Shown piece by piece: positions 12,901-24,710 of a stretch of 64,000 nt of DNA. Under the pieces are notes generated by a model. That model was given only the letters and a program-made list of their open reading frames with translations, was not told where the DNA came from and ran no database searches. How positions within the stretch are numbered: position 1 is the first letter of the stretch; the number at the start of each line of letters is the position of its first letter. This DNA comes from Montifringilla adamsi (lineage: Eukaryota; Chordata; Aves; Passeriformes; Passeridae). The stretch covers positions 1,796,523 to 1,860,522 of the forward strand of contig JAGGNK010013003.1 in the NCBI GenBank assembly GCA_017590115.1, read 5' to 3'. The translations under genes were made by a program, and so were the position numbers.

Positions 12901-15900
12901 TGTAACACATTCTTTGCTACAAAGAAGAAAGCACCTTTCTCAGAGGCAATTACTACTTCTTGCTTTGCAAAGACCCCACCATGTTTTTATTTCAGGGTAG
13001 ACCAATGCCGTGACCAAGTGACTGAATGGTGACTCAATACTCTAAAATTAGCTGACCTATCCCAGGTCTGAGACATGTCATTCCACCTATGACATCAACA
13101 AGAAATGCTACCCAATGCCCTTCCTTCTTGCCATAATTAGAAGCCTTGAGGATTGGGGTTTTTTATACTAAATAAAAACCAAACAGAAGCTCTAAGCAAA
13201 TCTGGTTCCTCTATGACAGGTGACTAAAACACAAGAAAAATCATATAAAGCCCTAAACTTTACAGTGAGACAAAGGATGATCTTTGTGATTCTTTTAAGT
13301 AAGTGAATATTTTATATTTGCTTTCACTCAAAAGCTTTTAGACTCTTCTGTTCTTGACCCCTTTCTCCCCTTCCTCCTATATTTTTAAACAGAGTAAAAG
13401 AAATAAAAGCAAACAAAAGAAAGAAGGAAAGAAAGAGATTATATAGTTTTTGGCAAAAAAAAAAAAAATGGCACTGCAGGTTGGAAACCCTCTTAAAGCA
13501 GAAATATATGGACAAATACAAAAGAAGACAGGTTCCATATGAATTTACTTTTACTGGAAAACCACACATCAGACCTCTCTGAGATCCTTCCTCCCTTTCC
13601 CACAGAAGGGCTCATCAAATCAATTAACTAAGCTGAAGTTTTGGCTTAGATGAGTGAGTGGTTCAGCACCAGGTGAGCAGAGACTTCCACTGGCACTGTT
13701 AGGTTGCTGGTATGCACTAGCTCGTGACACACGTGATCTGCCCAGAGCAATAAAGCCTCCTCCTGCACCCATGCTTGCATGCACCATATAAAAATAATCC
13801 ATTCAAAAGGACAGCTACTTGTAGCATTGGCAGGAGTATCCCACTACCACATATGCTGACTTAGAAGCTTGCTTTGAAATGTGTTGTTGCTGAAATCAGT
13901 CATCTCAGTGTTCCCAGGAAGGGGGCGGGGGGAAAGAAAGGCTTTTATTACTGCAAGAGAACAACAGACCCATGGGGATCTAGCAGTTGCAAGGATGCTG
14001 CTAAAGTTCAATGAGAAATGGCAGCTTGAGAAATGTTGCTTCAGAAAAAACCAAAGGGGAATAGGTTTGAAGCAGGAGAAATAGTAATGATTAAATAAGC
14101 TAAGCAAAAGGGAGGAAGGATACAGAGTGCAATCAAGCAGAATTTTTCAGGACAGGAAAAAAAATCTAGAAGTATACAACTAACAATGAAAAATAGAACA
14201 ATTAATGAAAAATACTAAGGAAGCACATATAGAAAAATTAAGAAATGGTCTGTTTTGTGGGTGAGAGTGAACACAGAGCAAGATAACAACGTCAAATATA
14301 TTATACTACTAAAGTTTTTTTTATTTTCCCATGTCCCTTTGCTTTTCAAACTCTTGCAAAACATTACCTCATCTGTTTGTTTGGGTTTTCTTTTTCCCTA
14401 GTGTGCAAACTCACATTTCTCATCATTGTCTTTTCCAGTGCAGATAACAACCCTCTTCTCTAGCCAGAGCACCATCAGAGAGGCAATGTCATGCACAGCT
14501 GACTGTGTCCTCAAGGGCATTTGTTTGTATTTGCTAAATGCATTTTGAATGTGTTCTGTTCACCCACCTCTTCACGGCAGAAGCTGAGAGAGGTGAAACA
14601 TTGAGAAACGTCTGTTTCACAATCAGTCCCAGACACATGCACACATTCCATGTTTCTATAAGGGGTTCTAAGTAGTCAGAGGAAAATGGACACATTTCAT
14701 ATTGCTTAATCAGTGGATAACACAAAAATACAAAATGTCTCCTCTGAAAGTGTTCTGTCGTCTCTGTAGCCCCTAATCTACAATTATTTTTCAAGAAGAG
14801 AAGCTTCAGATTGTTTGACATAAAAATTTCACTAAAATCCTGAGTAAATTGGCTTACTTACCTACATATATTCTTTGCAATGTATATGTTTTGCCAAATA
14901 ATACAGTTATACTGAGAAAAAAAAAATCACTTATAAACTCTTGCAGTTTACTTCTTTCTAAGACACAAAGGATGTTCTAATCGAGTCAGGCCTCTTCACT
15001 GTGCTAAAATAACCTGGACCTTCAACACTGTAAGCACAGATGTATTCACATCTCTGCTTTTCCCCCACAAAAACCTCTTTTGGGGTTATTCACTATATGG
15101 CAGAGTATAGTGCAAAAAATGACCACAGAGGTGTGCATGTGATTTGAATTTTTGCCACAGAGATACTTAAACCTGAACAAGAATCAGATGCAAGTTTCTT
15201 AGCCTTCCTAATAATACACATCCTCAACCAAAGACCAGCCCTTTTGTGATTTTTACCCACGGTTTCTTTCACTGCTGAACCTCTCCCAGATGACCTTATC
15301 ACTTTAGGATACCGTCCTTCAAATTGGCTTTGTAATGTACCTTGTGCATTTCATAAAACAAGGCTGAACTCTTTACTTCTATAAATTACTCCTGAAAATA
15401 ACCTCACTCATCTTCTGAAGTATGATCTGCTTGCTTGATGAAATACTTAGATTTTTCCTTAATGTCTCCTGGTCAAATTCATAATTATAACACATTCTGT
15501 TAAATGTTCAATGCAATAATTAGATGATAACAACTTGGTGATTCCCCTGAACAAGGCAGAGAACAGGACCTGTGTATAATCTCCTCTTTCTGGTGCACCG
15601 TTGCAGGGTTGGAACCTGACAACTCACATATAAATTCAGAAAATTGAACAACGTTACAAAGCTACATTATACCATCAGAAGGAAATTCTGAATAAAGTCT
15701 TCAGTGACAGGAGGTTCAGATGCAATCCAGAAAAAAACACCTTCCTTTGTGGAGAATTGTTGAAATTACTCAGACGCAGCTTAACTTCATGTCTGGTTTG
15801 ACAGGGAAAACTACAAGCTCGAGAACTCTGCCACTGAGATTTCAAAGAATAAATAATTTAGGTGCACAGAAGCTTTTGTCAAGTAGAGGAGCTTTGGATT

Positions 15901-15929
15901 ACTTTTTAAAAAAAGATAAAATTATTGCC
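9994..15929. other. NRXN1 intron, no gene seen
   Basis: AT-rich sequence between two CR1 fragments. There is an A13 run near 13456-13468 and a purine-rich patch around 13400-13440. Frames are short and unremarkable. No RNA gene, exon or further mobile element was recognised. Confidence 0.7.
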
Positions 15930-16640
15930 CACAGTCTGTTTAACATCTTTGTCAGTGACATGGACAGTGGGATCGAGTACACCCTCAGCAGGTTTGCTGA
16001 CAACACCAAGCTGTGTGGTGAAGTCAACAGGCTGGAGGGGAAGGATGCTATCCAGAGGGATAGACTTGAAAGCTGGGCCCAGGCAAACCTCATCAAGTTC
16101 AACAAGGCCAAATGCAAGTTCCTGCCCATGGGTTAGGGCAATCCTAAACACAAAAGCAGGTTGTGTGGAGAATGGATTGAGGGCAGCCCTGAGGAGAAGA
16201 ACTTGCGATGCTGGTTAATGAGAAGCTCGGTGTGACCCAGCAAAGTGCACTTGCAGCCCAGAAAGCCAACCAGATCCTGGGCTGCATCCAAGGCAGCATG
16301 GCCAGCAGCATGAGGGAGGGGATTCTGCCCCTCTGCTGGTAATTCTCTGTCTGGTGAGACCCCTCCTGGGACCTGCAACATTAGAAGGATGTCAACATGT
16401 TGGACATCCAGGGGAGGACCCCAAAGATGACCAGAGGGCTGGAGCACCTCTCCTATAATTTGGGTTATTCAACCTGGAGAAGGCTCCAGAGACATCTTAT
16501 TGTGGCCTTTCAGTACCTAAATGTGGTCTACAAGAAAGGTGCAGAGGGACTTTACAAGGGCATGTAGAGAAAGGACAAGGTGGAAAAAAATTGCCTCTAC
16601 ATTGAAGGTAGAGGAGAGAGAGGAGATTAAGACAAGACGA
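15930..16640 (+). mobile_element. CR1 LINE fragment carrying the C-terminal part of ORF2 reverse transcriptase
   Basis: The plus-strand translation from about 15937 reads SLFNIFVSDMDSG, then SRFADNTKLCGEV, then LESWAQANLIKFNKAKCKF, the palm and thumb region of CR1 reverse transcriptase. A stop at 16134-16136 ends this frame. The element continues in other frames, with AQKANQILGCI (from 16256) and RGLEHLSYN (near 16431-16457), so it is frameshifted and dead. The catalytic FADD box reads FADN at about 15993-16004, because the second Asp codon is AAC. Similarity fades near 16640, before the normal CR1 3' end. It is opposite to the NRXN1 transcript. The 138-codon open frame at 15720-16136 is this element plus unrelated upstream sequence, not a host gene. 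Confidence 0.93.
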
Positions 16641-18728
16641 ACTGGTGCATAAATAATTTCTACTAATGAATCCCATCTAATATAGTTGCTGTGATACCTG
16701 ACAAGTATATAAAGATTATTTTATCAAATTTAACTTTGTAAATATTTTTTGGTTTTGTTTCAGTGGTGCCTCAGAAAACACCAAGCCAGAATTCTGTATT
16801 TCTAGTTAAATTTACAGCATGGTTCAAAACCTATTGGAAGATTATAATTTTTGAGTAAATTATATTGTGACCTTTTCATAATGCTTAAGGAAGCAGTACT
16901 CAGGGTAAATATTTTTCAAATAGTGCAGCACACTTTTAATTTAGGAAAATGTATGCACGAGACTTTTTGAACAATCTAAATTATTCTGCACTTGTCAAGA
17001 TTTCAGGAGTCACATCTATTATTGTAATATTTTTCCCACTGAGTGCTTTTTTCGTGTCTACACAGAAATAGTCCCTGAAATGTCAAAGAATACGGGAACT
17101 GGGTGGTTTTTTGTTGACTTGTGAGGTTACGGGTTGCCAGACTCACATGGCAAGAACAACTGCAAGGCCAGATGACAATCAAACTCCACTCTTAATTACT
17201 TCTGCTGCTGAGTCTAAATATATGCCCAGCTTGTGCTGAAATTGTGTCGTGCCACGTCTCGCTGATATGTGTCAAGGGACCACGTCCTTCGCTCTCGACC
17301 AATATTCCGAGGTATCAACAGGGATAAATCCAGCGTGGGCATTGTAGCAGGTGCTGAGACCTTGCTTGATATGTGTACATATGCACGTCAACCTAGATAA
17401 TATACTTGGGCATGGCAGGCAGAAAAGAACATAAATCACTGTCAAGACAGGCTGCTGTACACTCCCTGGAAGACTCCCGGTGCTGTACTTAATCCAGGTG
17501 CTATTTTTTTCCAAATGAGATTTTGATTAAGAATTATTATGCCTCAAAGTCTTTTAACCCCAAGCCCTCATCTTTTTGACTGCCACTTGAAAACATGTGT
17601 TCTGGTTAATAAAGTAACCTCACAGAGATTACAACCACACAGGCACTAGCTAAGCCCCACTTGAAATGAACACAAGAAGCCAATTGTATTTGTCACTCTG
17701 TCTTGTATAGTCAAGATATATTTTGTCTGTAAATGTGTTTTTAATCTGCTTGTGACTTACATATTTGCCATAAAGAAACAAGCATACTTTTTCTTTCATT
17801 AGGTTAAAGGTTGAAAATAATTTTTAAGTATAAATAACATCAGACAGCTAAATGGTAGGAGAGGTCCAGTAAGTATAACTTAGGCTCACATTATTTTTCA
17901 AGCATAGAAGAATAAATTTCTTCTAAGTGCCTGGTGCTGGATGCCTATTAAAAATGGACCATTAGAAAAACAAAATGACAACTACTTCTGTGAGCTGCAG
18001 TCTTTCTCAAGATCAGTGTTCTGCCTGGTTTTGCCACCTTACACATCAATACATAATTTGCAAACAAATCAGAATCTGATGACACTGTTTAAAATTTTAC
18101 AGAACCATTTCTTAACATACCTCTCAAAAATGACAAATACACTGCACAATGTGCACATTGAGTCACTCAAAAAAATGTAAGCAGAGAGAGGTTTATATGG
18201 TAGAAATCCTATACAACCTTTCAAGAAAGGCAATCATATCTTCACTGTGCCTTATTTTTGGAGACCAAATGAAGCATAGCTTCTTTTCCTATCACTCAAA
18301 TTGGCCATTTTCTTTCATACCTTCATGTCCTATTATTTGTGTCACTGCAGCTAGAATTGCAGGATTTATTTAGGGACAATACCTTATCAATCATGAAACA
18401 CAAAGCACAGCCCAGCCTCACAGCACATATGTTTTAAACAATGTTTTACACCTCATCTTACTTACAGAAGCATCAGAACTGGTAGCCTGAATTAGGGTCT
18501 TTAGTGGCAGCTATTAAACATTAAGAGCCCTTTCTCCTGTACAGTCTCAAATTTTTCATTTCCTGTTTCATTTTCAGTGTTATTTTATTACATTATTTTA
18601 TAATGGGAAGACAATCACAAAACATCTTGATGATGTGTGATATAGTGCTCCTTCTGATCCAGATAGAGAAAATGAGTGAAGCATTTCAGGACAATTTTCC
18701 AAAACTTCTACCAACCATTCTGCTCAGA

Positions 18729-18729
<1 letters not shown>

Positions 18730-18759
<30 letters not shown>
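18730..18759 (+). repeat. A30 homopolymer
   Basis: Thirty uninterrupted A residues. It could be the tail of an old retrocopy on the plus strand, but the sequence before it is not one I recognise and no flanking direct repeat is obvious. In the NRXN1 transcript it reads as poly(U). Confidence 0.9.
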
Positions 18760-18761
<2 letters not shown>

Positions 18762-20227
18762 GGAAAGTACTGTTTTCTTTAGCTTACTTAAAAAGACTTC
18801 CTGCTCAGCTAATCCTACTTTCATCCTATTTATTTCATGTGGAGGCTAAAACTGAATCTATATGGTTACAATTTGAGGCATCAAAGAGAATACTAACCCC
18901 AGGATATTTGAAGAGAAAAAATCTGCCAATCAGACCTCAAAATCCCAAATGGATTTATTTTACATGTTCACAAAACCTTTTAAGCATCACCAACACAGAG
19001 GAATAAAAATTACATCTATTTTCCAGCTGAGGGCCAGGACACTCTAAAATTAGGTCTGTGCTTTGTTGATAATTGGCAATGGAGAACATCTGTCCTCCTG
19101 CACATTTGAGGGACTACAGATCTTGTGGCTAGTGGTTCATGTGGATGGACTACAGGGCAGCTCTGATCACCTGCTGACCCAGCCATGGCATCGGCACTTT
19201 GATGGCTTTGCCCCAAGGGCCGCTTCTTTGCTATCTCCAGAACTCAAAATCTCATTACTGGCTGTGAAGCAAAAAAGAAAGAAAGAAAAAAAAAGTCTTG
19301 TGTGAAGGCAACTCTTCTCATCCATGTGGGACAAAAAGAGATTATTTGAGAGGTAGAGCAAAGGACAGAGAAAAGATCATTCATTAGCTGGGTTTATGCC
19401 TTGGGGTAGGAACTACTGGGAGAAATACACTGCCCTGTTATGAGTCCAATGGGAATAAAAGATGAAGAGCAAAATATGCCCAGAAATGGAAAGGTTTAGC
19501 AGCTGGACACAGAAGAAGGATGATGAGACAAGTTGAAAGGTTCATGTTTTAGCTTTCTGCACAATTAACTCGCCTCTCTGGGCACTAATTTTGATCCTCT
19601 TGGAGAATGTTTCTATTTTAACACTGATTGGCAGCAATGCTAGAAAAAAATGAAGAAACATGTTGGCTCTGACTCTACAGTTGAATTTCGTGAATTACTA
19701 GCAAAAGATATAAATTGAATGACTGTCAAGATTCTCTACCACAGGACAGGTGTTTCTAAAAGCATCTCTGAAGCCTGACACAGCTGGTTAGAAGAATAGA
19801 CTTGTCAAAGAGAGACCAGAGACACAAAAAATGCTTGATCCGAAAGGAGAAATATATCGTAGAAGTCAAAGAAGGGAAGTTCAAAAAGAAGCCTTCACAA
19901 GTATCTTGTGAAGTGGCTAAAAGGACTTTCAATGGTTCCTTTTTCTCTCCACATAACTAAGGAGACTGACCAAGGTTTCTACTTGCATTTTTCTCATGTA
20001 GTTTTATTCTGGATGCCTACACACACGGCTACTCAAATTTATGGCACTGTGGTTCAACAGAATCTGGTCTCATGTGATCCTAAGAGTGTCTGCTTTCCAG
20101 AAAACAGGCATAGGAGGCAGACAGGAAATCATGGCTCATTGCAACCTCTCATGTGAAAGCACTTTCAGTGTCTACAGCCATTAATGTCAATATACATTAA
20201 TATAAATCGAACTAAGCTAACCACTTT

Positions 20228-20243
20228 AAAAAAAAAAAAAAAA
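20228..20243 (+). repeat. A16 homopolymer
   Basis: Sixteen A residues, with a second A-run about 80 nt further on (near 20328-20339). No parent element was identified. Confidence 0.85.
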
Positions 20244-21435
20244 GTTGATATACAATCTGCATTTTGTGCTGTAACTATAAGGGCATCTGCTCATCTGGAA
20301 AAAATAAATTACAACCCCAAACCTATAAAAAAAAAAAAAGAATTACTGCAGTTTTCTTGATATTTAAACTCACTGGAGTTCTCTGCCATCTGCAAAAATT
20401 GTAAGGCATTATTTAAAAGTGAAGATATTTAAATGCCTGGGGTTGCTGAATTCAGGTTTTTCTCATTTCTCAATCAGATTATTATTCAAATGCACTCTCC
20501 TTGTTTGATAAAATCAAGGCACCTCTTGGTGTTGTCTGAAAACCGTATCATGAATGATATGAAAAAATTGAGCATCAACAACATACAAACACAACAACAT
20601 ACAAACACTCAAACTAACTACAATACAACCATAAAATATGTTGGGCAAACCTCAAAACACCAATTGGCATACAAACTACTTGATAGCTAATAAAATACTG
20701 GAATTATTTAAAGCACAGTACATGCAGAAAAACAGTTGCAATATTTTGTACTAAATTATACAACTCAGATAAATACTGGAAATGCACAGTTGTCAAATTT
20801 ATACCAAAGTTGATGCTATGGGACTGGTTCGAAATTCAACCATTCAGCATGAGGTATTAGGCAGAATAAATTTAGTTCTCAACTTCAATTTACAGCTTGC
20901 AGGAGAAGTTTTCCTGCAAGGGAATAACATCTCTGCCATCAACAGTGGGTCATAGCAACCTGATTCGTTGGAACACCTATGACAGGAGAAAGATTACATC
21001 CAATAAAACAGAAGTCACCAATACTCCCCAGTTCACAGCAATTGATTAATAATCTATTAAATGGGGCAAATGATTTACAAAGGTCTCTGCTCAGACAATA
21101 AAGGGATGTCATATCTACAGAATGAAGTGGCATGCAAAGTTTTTTCTAGATTCGCAAGGATGACATATATTATTTACCAGCTTGGGCATTATTATTCTTT
21201 TGAAGCTTCCATTTATGTTCAAAGACAGGCTGTAAAACAGAGGGTAGCAGAGCTGTTCAGACTCACCATTTGTCTTTAACAAATGACCTTCTCATAAGTC
21301 TTACAGTGTCTTGAATATGCAAACTCCATTGTACCAGAACACCTTCAACCCCACAGGAGAGCAATAAAAATGAGCTGGGAAGCCTTCTATTACAATAACT
21401 ATTTTAGATGAAAGCACCAGCCATTTCTGAAGTTC

Positions 21436-21478
21436 ATTAATACACTAATGTATATTGCTAATAAAATAGTGTATTAAT
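21436..21478. repeat. Perfect 12-bp inverted repeat with 19-nt loop
   Basis: The arms attaatacacta (21436-21447) and tagtgtattaat (21467-21478) are exact reverse complements, separated by 19 nt of AT-rich sequence. It is too short and AT-rich to call a MITE or RNA gene. Confidence 0.75.
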
Positions 21479-24280
21479 AAGATGTTAAGGGGACACTCCT
21501 ATGAAACCTTTGGTTTATTCTTTCTTGGCACATATATATGTGGCCAGTTTTCACTGTAAGACCTTCAGGTTTTAATGGTATCAGTCACTGTTCTCTACAC
21601 TCCAGAACTGCAAATGCATGTATCAAAAGTTCACTTCAAGTTTTAAAAATACGAATTTCTAGCTCTCTTATCTGCAGAGTAGAACCTGAGGGTATGAACT
21701 CTGGGTTACAAAATGAGGAACTTATAGTTATGGCAACACTACAAGGGTTGTGCCTAGTTTTTAATGGCACTTAAAATACTTCTATTATTCATGTTTTTGT
21801 TACATCACCTAAGAAGACAGGGATTTGCTGCAGAAGAGCCAGCAACAAACGGACTACTGATATATAGAGAAGGGATGATATTTGGTCCTTTCCTTGGAAA
21901 CAGCAGGAGACATTCTCACTGCTGCCACTGCACGAATCAGCACCAAGCCAAAGGATAACTCTGTGTCTAGGCCACTGCAGAACAACAGGGGACATGAGCT
22001 GTTTTCAGCACTCAAACAGAATTTTAATCTCCAGGCACATCCTGCCCTGCTTTTCATCTGCAGAGCCCTCCTGGTATTAGTAGAAGTATCAGTAGAAGTC
22101 AGGAAGAGCTACAGGGTCTGTAGGATTCTTCCCTCCCACTCCCTATCTCCTCATCTCACGTGTCTTGGTTTCCCAAAGCTTCAGACCTGAGCAGATGAGG
22201 ACAGAAATGCATGGGAAAATTATTCCAGATGCTGTGGTTCAGTGTAAACATATCAATCATGACAGGCCATTTCTGATGCATCATAACAGCAGCTGTTGAG
22301 TACAATAAATTATGCTTAATATGAAATACAGTTTCCACTTACAGAATAAGAAAAACTGTAAGTTCAAACCAAGAGTCTGGAATTGCACAAAGCAAAACAA
22401 CCTATCCAAAATGCTGCTAAGACAAGGCAAAAGCACCCTCTAAAGCATACTGTGACCTTTCAGTGAGATGATATCCAGTCAATTACATGGCTGCCATGGA
22501 ACTCAGACTCTCTCAGTGAGGTTGGTGGCACATGACCTTAACAACAAGGAGCCATTTGATATTAAAAAAAAAAAAATCCAAAACAACAAAACCAGCCAAA
22601 ATCAAAACAGCTGGAGGACAGCAAAAGGGAGCATCATCACAGTGCATAACAGTGAAGCAGAAAAAAACATGTAAAAAAATATAAAGCTTACATCAACAAT
22701 GCTGACTGATAAAGGAGGAAGAATTTAAAGAAAAAAAAATAGCTGGACTAAGGAAAGAGACTAAAAGCCAAAGGCCATGCCAGTGCCAAAGCACAGCACA
22801 GCTTTGACATGACTGTAATTTATTCAGAGGGCAGAGCAATGCAAGGGATCAGAGTTTTATCCTTTCTGGATTTGCAGCCTTTTCCTGAGTTTATTTCCTC
22901 TGTTGCCACATCACCCATCATATGTCATATGTTCATCTCACCTATCCTTAGAAATTATTGGGGAAATCAAAGCTGTGCCAGCAGGAGCCAAGGGCTGTGC
23001 TGAGCTGGATGGGCAAAGGATGTCACAGGCAAGCCCAGAAGCTGCAAGACAACCTGGACTGAGTAGGACACAGCTGTTGTGGGATGGCTCTGGAGAACTC
23101 AGAGGCTACACACAGGGCTGAAAACCTTGCTATGATGAGGTCTTACCCTTTCCAAAACACCATTTGAGAAAATGCCCATGCCTGCCAATAAACTGTCTGA
23201 TGTGCCAGGTGTTCAACATTTCACCAGTGTTACAGTTTTGTGGTGTGCTAACAAATGAAGCTACACATCAACTCAGATGCTTACAGTTTACTTACGTAGA
23301 GAGACCTTTAAAAGCAGCTTGTTTTCAAAATTAGTAGGCAAATGTGAACAGCCAACGATTAGAAATGTGTTTTTAGGGTCTGTGGGGATCTCAACTGAAC
23401 CCTCATCTGGGAGCTAGGAACAACAGATTACGCCAGAGGGGGACAAGCAAAACTGTGGATGAATTTACTCTGTGTAGCCTGATACTGTGAAAGCAGGTGC
23501 AGTGACATGTCTTCATTATTACTTAATCTTTCCATCTCATAGATATGGGGATTGGGACAATGATGGGGATTGGAACTGTGGTGCAGAATACTGAACTGAG
23601 ATAATCTAATTTGCTTTAGTGTCTGCATCGGTATTCAAACTCAGCTGCTCATGAAGCAAAACAAGAAAATACATTTTGTCCCTTTTCTAAGCCATTTTTT
23701 GGCTGTTTCAATTATTTAACTAAGCTTCTCAGTGAAAATAAATGCCAAAACAGCTTTGCGGAAACCTTCCTCTCGGAGAAAAAAAAAAACAACCTAAAAA
23801 CAAACCACTGAGCACAAAAACATGAAGAAAGGCAAAAAGATGAAAAACTTATTTCATTCCAAGCATGGATTGACTGCATATAAATTAATCATACTACATA
23901 GGGAAGGGAAGAGCAAATCTCCCTGAGATATAATAGTGTCATGTATCACAAAACAGATTCAGGGCACACCATGGTGGAACTGAGCATGAGTGACAGCAAA
24001 GGTGCAGTGCTGTGGCAAATGCATTTATGATCTTAAAAAGAAATAAATCAGCATTTGTTGATAATTACCTCTGCAAAGAAAAGAAAAATAACTGCAGGAC
24101 TTAATAGCATCTGCTGCAGTCAGTCTAGGATGGAGTGCTAATGCTTATGATGAGGGAGGGGATGCTCTGCTTCCAGCAGAGATCGAAGGAAGTATGATAT
24201 ACAACATGAGAAGAAATGCAAGAAGATGATCTGATAATCAGGAAGTAATAAAATACGATAAATATTAAAATAAAAAAAAA

Positions 24281-24402
24281 CCTTCAGGTGATTTACAGAA
24301 AACAAAATCTCTTATTTTATAATGCCAGATTTCTAAAAAAAAAAAAAACCTTCAGGTGATTTACAGAAAGCAAAATCTCTTATTTTATAATGCCAGATTT
24401 CT
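24281..24402. repeat. Tandem duplication, two 54-nt copies at 68-nt spacing
   Basis: Copy 1 (24281-24334) and copy 2 (24349-24402) both start ccttcaggtgatttacag and end aatgccagatttct. They differ at one position (acagaaaac versus acagaaagc). Each is preceded by a run of A: nine before copy 1 and fourteen before copy 2. The near identity suggests a recent duplication through slippage or unequal exchange between the A-runs. Confidence 0.95.
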
Positions 24403-24648
24403 ATTTCTTGTCATTTCAATCAGAAGATGGTGCTTTATCTTTTAGGAGAAGAACAGAACCCTTGTAATGGCACTGTAATGAATATCAAAGAAAGGAGAGT
24501 CAAGACCAATAAGCATTGTCACAGAGACAGAACTGTAGACGAAGCAGGATCTCAGGCATCTTCAGACCCTAGGACTACTTTGCCGTAAGTTAAGAGGAGC
24601 CAGGCAGGATTTTACTCACAAATTAAACCATTACTCTCTCCAGCAGAA

Positions 24649-24710
24649 GAAAAAAAAAATCAAAGAAAACAAACAAAAAAACCCCCAACACACAACAAAC
24701 AAAACCCTCC
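24649..24710. repeat. A-rich / (CAAA)n-like low-complexity tract
   Basis: A-rich sequence with scattered C, including aaacaaacaaaaaaaccccc and caacaaacaaaaccc. Simple low complexity. Confidence 0.75.

Noticed and set aside
15720..16136. 138-codon open frame as a possible new gene
   Set aside because: From about 15930 it is CR1 reverse transcriptase. The part before is unrelated intron that happens to be open.
20576..20608. Two 17-nt copies (caacaacatacaaacac) at 16-nt period, CRISPR-like at first glance
   Set aside because: The copies abut with no spacers, there are only two, and the host is a vertebrate. It is a microsatellite-like duplication.
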